Shown piece after piece: positions 1-7,169 of a stretch of DNA of 64,000 nucleotides. Source of the stretch: Chitinophagaceae bacterium (GTDB taxonomy: Bacteria; Bacteroidota; Bacteroidia; Chitinophagales; Chitinophagaceae); the NCBI GenBank assembly GCA_947371755.1, contig CANBQT010000007.1, positions 1 through 64,000 of the forward strand, in the 5' to 3' direction. Within the stretch, counting starts at the first letter, position 1; each line of letters begins with the position of its first letter. The notes under the pieces were generated by a model. That model was not told the origin of the DNA. It was given only the letters and a program-made list of their open reading frames with translations, and ran no database searches. Both the position numbers and the translations under genes were made by a program.

Positions 1-33
1 TTAAATTGTTAACCGATAAATTTTAATGGCTTG

Positions 34-1614
34 ATGAAAACTTTACACACAAAAAATACATACCCTTCCAATATTGAACCTTTGCAAAATAAGCAGGAGC
101 TTCTTTTAAAAATGTCTGAAATCCCCCCCCTCTATTTAGATCGTCAAGATAAAAAAGAGCAGGAATACAAAATTCATGACAATGAATTATTGTTAGAAAA
201 TGTTTTCAAATTTTTACCTGTTCCATTGATTATTACCAGAAAAATCAATGGGCAGATTGTAATGATCAGTGCCGGTATAGAAAACATATTACAAGTTAAA
301 AAAAATGAAATCATTGGAAACAATATCCATGAGATCATAGCAGACAGGAACGAATATCAAAAGATTCTATTACAGATTGACCTTTATGGGAAAGTACAAA
401 ACAAGGAAATCAACATCAGAAATGTTCATGGAGAGCGTATTTCATGCTTAGTTTCAATAGACCCATTTTCCTCCAATGAAGAGAGTCTTTACCTAAATAC
501 TTTTACAAATATTTCAGAAAAGAAATTACTTGAAGATGCCATTCAAAATTCGGAAGATAACCTTAGAACGGTCTTTGAAAATACTGAGGTCGGGTATATT
601 TTATTCGATCAGTTTCAAAGTATTGTTTCATATAACAAACCCGCCTCCATTTTTGCACTAAAAGAATTTAATAAAGAAATCAATATTGGTACAAACTTCT
701 CAACTTATTTCCCGGAAATAATGCGCGAATATTTGACCAATATCATTGCGCCTGTGTTTAATGGAGAAACTACTTCTTTTGAAAGATACATACTACATAA
801 TGCTGAACATCATTGGTATTATGTGAAGTTCTCACCTGTTTTCAATAAAGATCAAATAGTTGCTGGCTTCATCATGTCGATGGAGAATATTACCGACAGA
901 AAGAAAAATGAAATTGAACTGAATAAGTCATTGAATCTTGTTACTGAGCAAAACAAAAGACTTTTAAACTTTTCCTATATCGTTTCCCATAATCTTCGCT
1001 CCCATGCAAGCAATATGATTTCAATTCTAAATTTTTTGGAAAAAGAGAAATCCGAAATTGAAAAGGCTTCTTTAATGATCCACTTAAAAAAAGTATCGCA
1101 CCTTTTAAATGAAACACTTTTCAATTTAAATGAAGTTGTCTCTATTCAAAAGAATTTGAACACTACTATTGAAAAACTAAACCTATCTGATTATATCAAT
1201 CAAGCAACATCAATTTTAAATAAAGAAATCAATTCAAAAAAAGTTATAGTCAATAATCATGTCCCCCCAGACATTCACATTAACTACAATCCAGCATATC
1301 TGGAAAGTATTCTTTTAAACTTTCTTTCGAATGCGATAAAATATGCATCACCTGATAGATTGCCTATTATAAATTTTGACACCACCAATAAGAACCAAAT
1401 CATAGAATTAACCATTTCGGATAATGGGAAGGGTATTGATCTTCATAAATATCACGACAGAATATATGGCATGTATAAAACCTTCCATGGCAATAAAGAC
1501 GCCAGGGGAATAGGATTATTCATCACAAAAAACCAGATCGATGCTATGGGAGGTAAAGTGGAAATTTTTAGTGAAGTTAATGTCGGAACATCCTTTAAAA
1601 TTACCTTTATTTAA
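34..1614 (+). CDS. PAS-domain sensor histidine kinase
   Basis: Predicted cytoplasmic sensor kinase that autophosphorylates on His and passes the phosphate to a receiver protein. About the first 300 residues hold two PAS-like regions (residues near 60-160 and 175-290; the second ends in the typical ENITDRKK linker). The dimerisation/phosphoacceptor segment follows, with the H-box SHNLRSHASNM near residue 320. The ATPase domain has an N-box (FLSNAIKYAS), a G1 box (DNGKGID) and a G2 box (ARGIGLFI). I see no membrane segment, so the signal is probably internal. An in-frame TTG lies at 31, but the ATG at 34 is preferred. The receiver gene 66 bp downstream on the same strand is the likely partner. 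The ligand is unknown. Confidence 0.9.
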   Translation: MKTLHTKNTYPSNIEPLQNKQELLLKMSEIPPLYLDRQDKKEQEYKIHDNELLLENVFKFLPVPLIITRKINGQIVMISAGIENILQVKKNEIIGNNIHEIIADRNEYQKILLQIDLYGKVQNKEINIRNVHGERISCLVSIDPFSSNEESLYLNTFTNISEKKLLEDAIQNSEDNLRTVFENTEVGYILFDQFQSIVSYNKPASIFALKEFNKEINIGTNFSTYFPEIMREYLTNIIAPVFNGETTSFERYILHNAEHHWYYVKFSPVFNKDQIVAGFIMSMENITDRKKNEIELNKSLNLVTEQNKRLLNFSYIVSHNLRSHASNMISILNFLEKEKSEIEKASLMIHLKKVSHLLNETLFNLNEVVSIQKNLNTTIEKLNLSDYINQATSILNKEINSKKVIVNNHVPPDIHINYNPAYLESILLNFLSNAIKYASPDRLPIINFDTTNKNQIIELTISDNGKGIDLHKYHDRIYGMYKTFHGNKDARGIGLFITKNQIDAMGGKVEIFSEVNVGTSFKITFI

Positions 1615-1679
1615 AATGGCACTATTATTGATATTAAATTTTGTAGTATTATTGAGTTTAGAATTAATAAAATGTATAA

Positions 1680-2069
1680 ATGAGAGAATCAGAAAAAATT
1701 TGCATTATTGATGATGATGAGATTTATATCTTTTTGATAAAAAAATCGCTATCCGCAATGGGAATCAATAATGAAGTTATTTCATTTTTAAATGGTTCTG
1801 ATGCACTAGAAGAATTAATACAATTAAAGAATAATTCCGAAGAATTACCAGGAATTATTTTATTGGATATTAATATGCCCATCATGGATGGATGGGAATT
1901 TATTACAGAATTCAGAAAGATAAATCCCGATAAAAAAATACCTATCTATATTGTAAGTTCTTCCATTGCCAATGAAGACTTTGAAAAATCAAAGACCTTT
2001 CCGGAAATCGTAGACTATTTAAGTAAACCTGTTGAATTAGAAACTCTAGAGTCTATTTTGAATTTTTAA
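1680..2069 (+). CDS. single-domain response regulator (receiver only)
   Basis: Receiver domain of the CheY/Rcp1 type with no output domain (129 residues, the usual size). The acidic pocket IIDDDE is near the N-terminus, the phosphoacceptor Asp is in LLDINMPIMDGW, the conserved switch Ser is in VSSS and the conserved Lys is in YLSKPVE, so all active-site residues are present. It follows the PAS kinase and probably receives phosphate from it, acting through protein-protein contacts or a phosphorelay. Its stop codon overlaps that of the convergent XRE gene: both use the same TTAA at 2066-2069. Confidence 0.9.
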   Translation: MRESEKICIIDDDEIYIFLIKKSLSAMGINNEVISFLNGSDALEELIQLKNNSEELPGIILLDINMPIMDGWEFITEFRKINPDKKIPIYIVSSSIANEDFEKSKTFPEIVDYLSKPVELETLESILNF

Positions 2070-2326
2070 ATATTAATAGACATTTCTATCACTTTATCAG
2101 GATTAAATACTTGGATTTGTTGATAATCAATTCCGAAAACAATAGCAAGCTTTAATAGTGTTTTCAATTCTATTCCTGTAATGCCATTTTCAATATTGCT
2201 AAGGTTTGAAATGCTCATCCCCAATTCATTTGCAACATATTTTAAGGGTAGGCCTTTCATTCCACGAATGGATTTAATGTTTTTTCCTAATTGCAATCTT
2301 TCGGATTTTCTTTGATGGTACAGCAT
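2066..2326 (-). CDS. small XRE-family HTH regulator
   Basis: An 86-residue DNA-binding protein, essentially one helix-turn-helix domain of the Cro/C1 type. The segment LKYVANELGMSISNLSNIENG (residues about 28-48) fits the two HTH helices, including the typical SxxxLSNIENG ending. It has no sensor or dimerisation domain beyond a short C-terminal tail. It converges on the receiver gene and shares its stop tetranucleotide. The AT-rich gap upstream (2327-2422) carries three TTTTAAA boxes that could be its own operator. The target is unknown. Confidence 0.8.
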   Translation of the reverse strand: MLYHQRKSERLQLGKNIKSIRGMKGLPLKYVANELGMSISNLSNIENGITGIELKTLLKLAIVFGIDYQQIQVFNPDKVIEMSINI

Positions 2327-2361
2327 GAGTTTTGGTTTTGTGATACAATAATACTCAGCTG

Positions 2362-2397
2362 TTTTAAAATAGCAGCATTTTAAACACCCATTTTAAA
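2362..2397. promoter_or_regulatory. three TTTTAAA boxes upstream of the XRE gene
   Basis: TTTTAAA occurs at 2362-2368, 2378-2384 and 2391-2397 in the gap between the XRE gene and the sprT-like gene. The regular clustering suggests an operator or promoter-proximal site, possibly for autoregulation. In DNA this AT-rich it could also be chance. Confidence 0.25.
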
Positions 2398-2422
2398 CCG
2401 CTAAAACACTCCGTTTTTTATT

Positions 2423-3052
2423 TTACTGCGGGTCAATTTTTTTTACTAAAGTAATGGGACTAAAAATATAAAGCAACCCGGTTTTTATTTCTAAACATTC
2501 TATTCTTTTTCTTCTCACACTTCCCCTCCGAAAGATCTTTCCTTTTTCTGTTTGAAATAAATCCCCTTCATTTAAATCAGACACTGTGAAATGTCCTTCT
2601 TTTTTTATTGCATCATATGAACGCAAAACCAACAATAAAGCAGTCTCTCCATTTGCAGTAGCTGCAGGGTTTGAAATTGATTTTTGTAAAGCTTTTTCAA
2701 CATCTGCAGGAAATATTTTTAATTGTACAAAAACAATCAAAAGCTGGCTGTAACAATATTTCCATTCTTTTCCATGTGCTTCAACTTTATTTCTATATTG
2801 TTCATAAGTAAGAAGATGAGCTAACTCATGCAATAAGGTTATTAAAAACTCAAACTTATTTAAGTTCCCGTTAATGCTTATTCTGTGATTTCCTCCCCAA
2901 CCCGCATGTCTGTAATCACCCAACACCGACTTACGTTGTTTGGTTACAGTTAAGTGAACTTTATATTGGTGCAGATATGTAACTACAGGCTCAAAGCTTC
3001 CTGCTGGCAAATAGGCTGCCAATGCCTGCATGGGATGCTCAGTTACTGACAT
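2423..3052 (-). CDS. SprT-like zinc metalloprotein
   Basis: SprT-like family protein of 209 residues. The zinc motif HELAH lies in the segment LITLLHELAHLLTYE (residues about 70-85). A third ligand candidate is the His in VEAHGKEWK about 20 residues on, the usual HExxH...H arrangement of SprT/Spartan domains. The cellular role in bacteria is not settled. The C-terminal 80 residues look like a small beta domain. The start overlaps the preceding membrane-protein gene by 14 bp, so the two are probably co-transcribed. Met8 is an alternative start that would remove the overlap. Confidence 0.82.
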   Translation of the reverse strand: MSVTEHPMQALAAYLPAGSFEPVVTYLHQYKVHLTVTKQRKSVLGDYRHAGWGGNHRISINGNLNKFEFLITLLHELAHLLTYEQYRNKVEAHGKEWKYCYSQLLIVFVQLKIFPADVEKALQKSISNPAATANGETALLLVLRSYDAIKKEGHFTVSDLNEGDLFQTEKGKIFRRGSVRRKRIECLEIKTGLLYIFSPITLVKKIDPQ

Positions 3053-3443
3053 TTTTGATTTCGGGGTTTCCTTTTAAAGCAATTCTTACATCTAGCCAGG
3101 TATATAAAATATAGAGCCCCATGCTAAAAAAAATGCCTTTTACATTTTTATTTTCACCTGCATGATAGAGATATATAAATGCTGCAGTTCCTAATACAAA
3201 AAGTTTAAGAACAGTTGACCCCATTACACCTCTTATCATTGCATGAGGATTACTTTGAGACATTGTTTTTAAATGTTGTATGGCATTATAAACACTAATC
3301 AGAAAAAGTAAACCATTCGCTCCTGCTACTACCCAGGGATCTACATCCCATTTTTTAAATACGGATCCCATAAGTAGCGCCAATAAATTGATCACTACAA
3401 AAACCAACACCATGGGTAAAAAAATCTTCCTTTTCTCCAACAT
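3039..3443 (-). CDS. small membrane protein following AtpZ
   Basis: A 134-residue protein with about four hydrophobic segments (residues about 8-27, 38-55, 75-95 and 100-120). It resembles the small membrane protein usually found directly after AtpZ at the head of the Bacteroidota ATP synthase operon (I believe the DUF6168 family, from memory). Its ATG overlaps the AtpZ stop codon (TAATG), so translation is likely coupled. A role in ATP synthase assembly or ion handling is inference only. Here the next gene is SprT-like rather than atpB. Confidence 0.6.
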   Translation of the reverse strand: MLEKRKIFLPMVLVFVVINLLALLMGSVFKKWDVDPWVVAGANGLLFLISVYNAIQHLKTMSQSNPHAMIRGVMGSTVLKLFVLGTAAFIYLYHAGENKNVKGIFFSMGLYILYTWLDVRIALKGNPEIKNVSN

Positions 3444-3652
3444 TATTTTTTATTTGAAGTGTCTTTAATTAATTTATATAAGGTTGTTAGTAACACAAAT
3501 AGAGGCAATATCCACACTAAAAATGCTCCCGACCAGCCTATTTTTCTATCTAGCCACCATCCGATATACATCGCTATACCCAATGTAAATAGCAATTGAG
3601 TAGCAAGGCCTGCATATTGCCAGAGTAAACGGTTGCTGTCGTTTTTATCCAC
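3443..3652 (-). CDS. AtpZ/AtpI-like membrane protein
   Basis: A 69-residue protein with two membrane helices separated by a short loop containing GWWLDRKIGW, the typical pattern of AtpZ/AtpI proteins associated with F1Fo ATP synthase. These proteins help assemble the c-ring or handle Mg/Ca ions. The start codon is GTG at 3652, only 2 bp after the stop of the upstream gene, and the 3' end overlaps the next gene, so this is a tight operon. No ATP synthase subunit gene follows in this window. Confidence 0.78.
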   Translation of the reverse strand: MDKNDSNRLLWQYAGLATQLLFTLGIAMYIGWWLDRKIGWSGAFLVWILPLFVLLTTLYKLIKDTSNKK

Positions 3653-3654
3653 TA

Positions 3655-4050
3655 TTATTCGTTTGAAATGGCCGTTTTAGGTGATTCTAAGAGTACGGTG
3701 TCCCTTATCGTAGGTGTTGTGCCATTTAATACTTTCTTTATACTTTCTAGATACTGATCCTTATATCGAATACTCTGCTCTAACGAATCTGCCCTGATTT
3801 TCAAGACCTGCAAAGCAGTTCTACTTTCCCTAGTTCCATAACCAGGAATATAAAACTTTAAAGGGGTAAAAGCGATTAAAGCAATGGTTAAACCTACTAA
3901 TAATACAAAGCTTACACTTAAGCCGATATATACACTAAACCTTGTAAGTTTAAATGTAACAACCTCTTCATACGTATCATCATTCATAATTACCAGGCGG
4001 TAACTATTCCTTAATCGCTTTAGCGTATCATTATATTCCAGCTTGGCCAT
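3655..4050 (-). CDS. membrane-anchored protein resembling the N-terminus of M23 peptidases
   Basis: A 131-residue protein: about 35 cytoplasmic residues, one membrane helix (about 38-62) and a periplasmic stretch with FTPLKFYIPGYG followed by a coiled-coil-like segment. From memory this matches the N-terminal part of Bacteroidota M23 metallopeptidases that stand next to AtpZ and bactofilin. The LytM/M23 catalytic domain (HxxxD and HxH) is absent. The gene ends cleanly 2 bp before atpZ, so it is either a naturally short form or an old truncation. It is divergent from porW/sprE, with about 107 bp between the two starts. Confidence 0.6.
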   Translation of the reverse strand: MAKLEYNDTLKRLRNSYRLVIMNDDTYEEVVTFKLTRFSVYIGLSVSFVLLVGLTIALIAFTPLKFYIPGYGTRESRTALQVLKIRADSLEQSIRYKDQYLESIKKVLNGTTPTIRDTVLLESPKTAISNE

Positions 4051-4157
4051 ATTGTTAAATCAGGTTAAAGGTAGCATTGAATCAGCTTTTAGCCATCTAG
4101 AAATGAGAAATAACTGTATTTTTAAGTAAGTTTTTAAAAAATCATTGTTCTGACAGC

Positions 4158-7097
4158 ATGGCAAAGTATCGGTATTTAATATTTTTGGTCCTTTTTTCTG
4201 CATCTCTTCTGCCCTTTTTCAAAGGCTATGCACAACCCTATAGTTCTATCGAATTGGTAAAACCTAAGCCATATGCAGACCGCCCGTTGGTTGCCGAAAT
4301 GACTGGGCCTGGTAAAATAAAAGCACCCAAAAAGTTTTATCAAAACGCTGTAACGCATTACAATTATTATTTTAATGCTTATAATAAATTAAATGAAATC
4401 CTTGAAAGAGCTAAAGGCAGTTTTCAGGATGATTATACCGAATTGCTTCCTTTCTATAATTATACCATGGAAGGAGTTTCTAAAAATTCGGTACAACTTG
4501 ATTCAGTGATTTACAAATGCACGGCGGGTATTTTACTACACGACTTAAGATCAGACTGGGTTGATGACCTTTACCTCTTAATGGGTCAGGCATATCTTTA
4601 TAAACAGTATTATGATTCGGCTGCAACGATTTTTCAGTACATCAATTATTCCTTTGCACCAAAGGATGATGGGTATGACATTCCTATTGGAAGTAATGCC
4701 AGTAATCAAAAAGGCACCTTCTCTATTTCAACAGTTGAATCAAAAAGTCTTTGGAAAAAATTAACGAGTAACCCTCCAGGTAGAAATGAAAGTTTTTTAT
4801 GGCGCATCAGAACTTTTCTAGAACAAGAAAAACTTGCAGAAGCTGGAGCTCTGATTCAAATTTTACGAATAGACCCTAATTTCCCTGTCAGGTTGCGCCC
4901 TCATTTACAAGAATTAATTGCCTATAAATATTATAAAGAAAACACACCCGATAGTGCGGCAGTATATCTGAACAAAGCACTAAACCAGGCAGTTAATAAA
5001 GGGGAAAGAGCACGTTGGCAATATTTAATAGGACAGTTATATTCTAGTGTTGGAAAAGATAGTCTGGCAGTGATTCATTATAAACAGGCAATAAAATCAA
5101 CAGTAGACCCCACACTTGAGGTATATGCTCATCTGGCAATTAGTTCCTTAGAATCTGGCCATAAACAAGATGCTGTTCAACAAAATCTGGAAGAATTAAA
5201 AAAAATGGGAAAACGCCCTTTGTATGAGGAATACAAAGACATTATTTTTTATGCTGCAGCTAAATTAGAATTGAAACAAAACCATCCAGACCTGGCCCAA
5301 GACTTTTTATTAAAGAGTATCAAGTTCAATCAAGGTAACCCCTCACAAAGACAGGAAAGTTTTTTATTGTTAGGAGATTTGAATTATACGAGAAAACATT
5401 ATCAGGATTCCTATCGATTTTATGATAGTTTAGAAATTAATCAACTGAAAGAATCTGCACAACAAAGAGTAAATACCAGAAAACCTGCATTAAAAATCAT
5501 CAACGACAATCTAACAATTATTTATACTGAAGACAGTCTTCAAAAGATTGCACTGATGCCTTTAGCAGAAAGAACCACATTTTTAAACAATAAATTAAAG
5601 CAGTTAAGAAAGGAAGCGGGACTAAAAGAGGCTGAAAATTCGGAGACAACTTTTGGCAATACTGGTTCTCAGAGCTTTTTTAATCAGAATAATCAGCCAT
5701 TGAGTGGAAGCGGTACCGATTTTTATTTCCAGAATTTTTCTTTAAAAACCAGAGGATTTACAGAGTTTAGAGCAAAATGGGGCAATCGCCCCAACGTTGA
5801 TAATTGGAGAAGACAATCTGCAGTTGAAAAATCATTTTCAAAATCTAGTCCTATTTCCAAAAACATCACTCAAAATGCAGGGGATGCAGTTGCGCCCAAA
5901 ACAAAGGAATTAAGTATTGAAGCACTTACCGATGATCTTCCACTGACTAATGAAAAAATGTCTGCTTCTTATTTTAAAGTATTGACTGCCTTAATCGGAA
6001 ATGGAAATACTTTTCAAAACGATTTATCTGATTATCCAAGTGCAATAGATGATTATAGAACGATTGTAACAAGGTTTACCAATATCAACGAAACTGAAAA
6101 ATCATATTTCAACTTAGCCATTTGCTACGACAGAAATAATCAACCCATTCAAGCGGATTCAATCAGGAACTTATTAAAAAAGAATTTTCCGAATGGAAAT
6201 TTTACTAGGCTTACTCAACAAAAAATAAAGGAAGTTAAGGCGGATCCAGCAACTGACACTTATAAAGATATCTATGATTTGTTTTTAGCGGGCGACTTTA
6301 AGAAAGCCATCGAAACCAAACAAAAAGCAGATCGGATTTATGGCACATCCTATTGGACGCCGCAGCAATTATATATTGAAGCAATTTATTACATCAAAAA
6401 TAGAGAAGACAGTATTGCAAATAAACGTCTCGAAGTAATCCTAGCTCGTTTTCCTAAATCGCCAATGTCTGATAAGGCAGCGATTATGGTAGATGTATTA
6501 CATAGAAGAAAGGAAATCGAATCTTATCTAACAAATCTTACCATTGAAAGACCAGAGGAAGAAGCTATACGTCAAATCGATATTGATACCATTGCAACCG
6601 TAAAAACTGCCGTTCCATTCCAATCTGGTGCAACCATAAAACAAACCCCCAAAGAATTAAAATTGCCTGGAATAGCTGCACCGTCTATTAAGCCAATCAA
6701 TATCGCGAAAGATGGGTATTCATTTAATCCAGCAGATTCGCAATATGTAGCTGTGATTCTAACAAAAGTGGATGGTATTTATGCAAGTGAAGGCAAGAAT
6801 GCATTTAATAGATATAACAGAGATAATTTTAGCAATCAAAAACTAGGCATCAATGCTTCAGCGGTTTCCAATCAAGAGCAATTGATCTTAATTGGTCCTT
6901 TTGCTAATGCAGGTGATGCTGTAGGTTATTTAAATAAAACCAAACCATTGGCTGCATCCAGAATCGTGCCTTGGTTAGCTGCAGATAAATATGGTTTTAC
7001 CATTATCAGTGGGCCGAACCTGACCCTTTTATTGGCTAAAAAAGACATAGCAGCTTATAAAACATTTATGCATGGTATTTTTCCTGATATTTTTTAA
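4158..7097 (+). CDS. T9SS component PorW/SprE-like TPR protein
   Basis: A large TPR protein of 979 residues matching the PorW/SprE family needed for type IX secretion and gliding. It has an N-terminal signal peptide (residues 1-26, hydrophobic core IFLVLFSASLL). A conserved N-terminal block includes PKKFYQNAVTHYNYYFNAYN. Tetratricopeptide-like repeats fill about residues 100-450 and 600-790, with a low-complexity middle. A C-terminal domain (about 850-979) has the ISGPNLTLLLAKKD segment. Family members are often lipoproteins, but here the signal ends GYAQPYSS with no lipobox Cys. It lies next to the AtpZ/M23-like genes, an arrangement I recall from other Bacteroidota. It is probably periplasmic. 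Confidence 0.8.
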   Translation: MAKYRYLIFLVLFSASLLPFFKGYAQPYSSIELVKPKPYADRPLVAEMTGPGKIKAPKKFYQNAVTHYNYYFNAYNKLNEILERAKGSFQDDYTELLPFYNYTMEGVSKNSVQLDSVIYKCTAGILLHDLRSDWVDDLYLLMGQAYLYKQYYDSAATIFQYINYSFAPKDDGYDIPIGSNASNQKGTFSISTVESKSLWKKLTSNPPGRNESFLWRIRTFLEQEKLAEAGALIQILRIDPNFPVRLRPHLQELIAYKYYKENTPDSAAVYLNKALNQAVNKGERARWQYLIGQLYSSVGKDSLAVIHYKQAIKSTVDPTLEVYAHLAISSLESGHKQDAVQQNLEELKKMGKRPLYEEYKDIIFYAAAKLELKQNHPDLAQDFLLKSIKFNQGNPSQRQESFLLLGDLNYTRKHYQDSYRFYDSLEINQLKESAQQRVNTRKPALKIINDNLTIIYTEDSLQKIALMPLAERTTFLNNKLKQLRKEAGLKEAENSETTFGNTGSQSFFNQNNQPLSGSGTDFYFQNFSLKTRGFTEFRAKWGNRPNVDNWRRQSAVEKSFSKSSPISKNITQNAGDAVAPKTKELSIEALTDDLPLTNEKMSASYFKVLTALIGNGNTFQNDLSDYPSAIDDYRTIVTRFTNINETEKSYFNLAICYDRNNQPIQADSIRNLLKKNFPNGNFTRLTQQKIKEVKADPATDTYKDIYDLFLAGDFKKAIETKQKADRIYGTSYWTPQQLYIEAIYYIKNREDSIANKRLEVILARFPKSPMSDKAAIMVDVLHRRKEIESYLTNLTIERPEEEAIRQIDIDTIATVKTAVPFQSGATIKQTPKELKLPGIAAPSIKPINIAKDGYSFNPADSQYVAVILTKVDGIYASEGKNAFNRYNRDNFSNQKLGINASAVSNQEQLILIGPFANAGDAVGYLNKTKPLAASRIVPWLAADKYGFTIISGPNLTLLLAKKDIAAYKTFMHGIFPDIF

Positions 7098-7169
7098 AAA
7101 CCCTAACTAAAGATTCAACAACAGTTCTTTAGATTTACAATAAGTTTACATTGTTTTATAATTATCATT

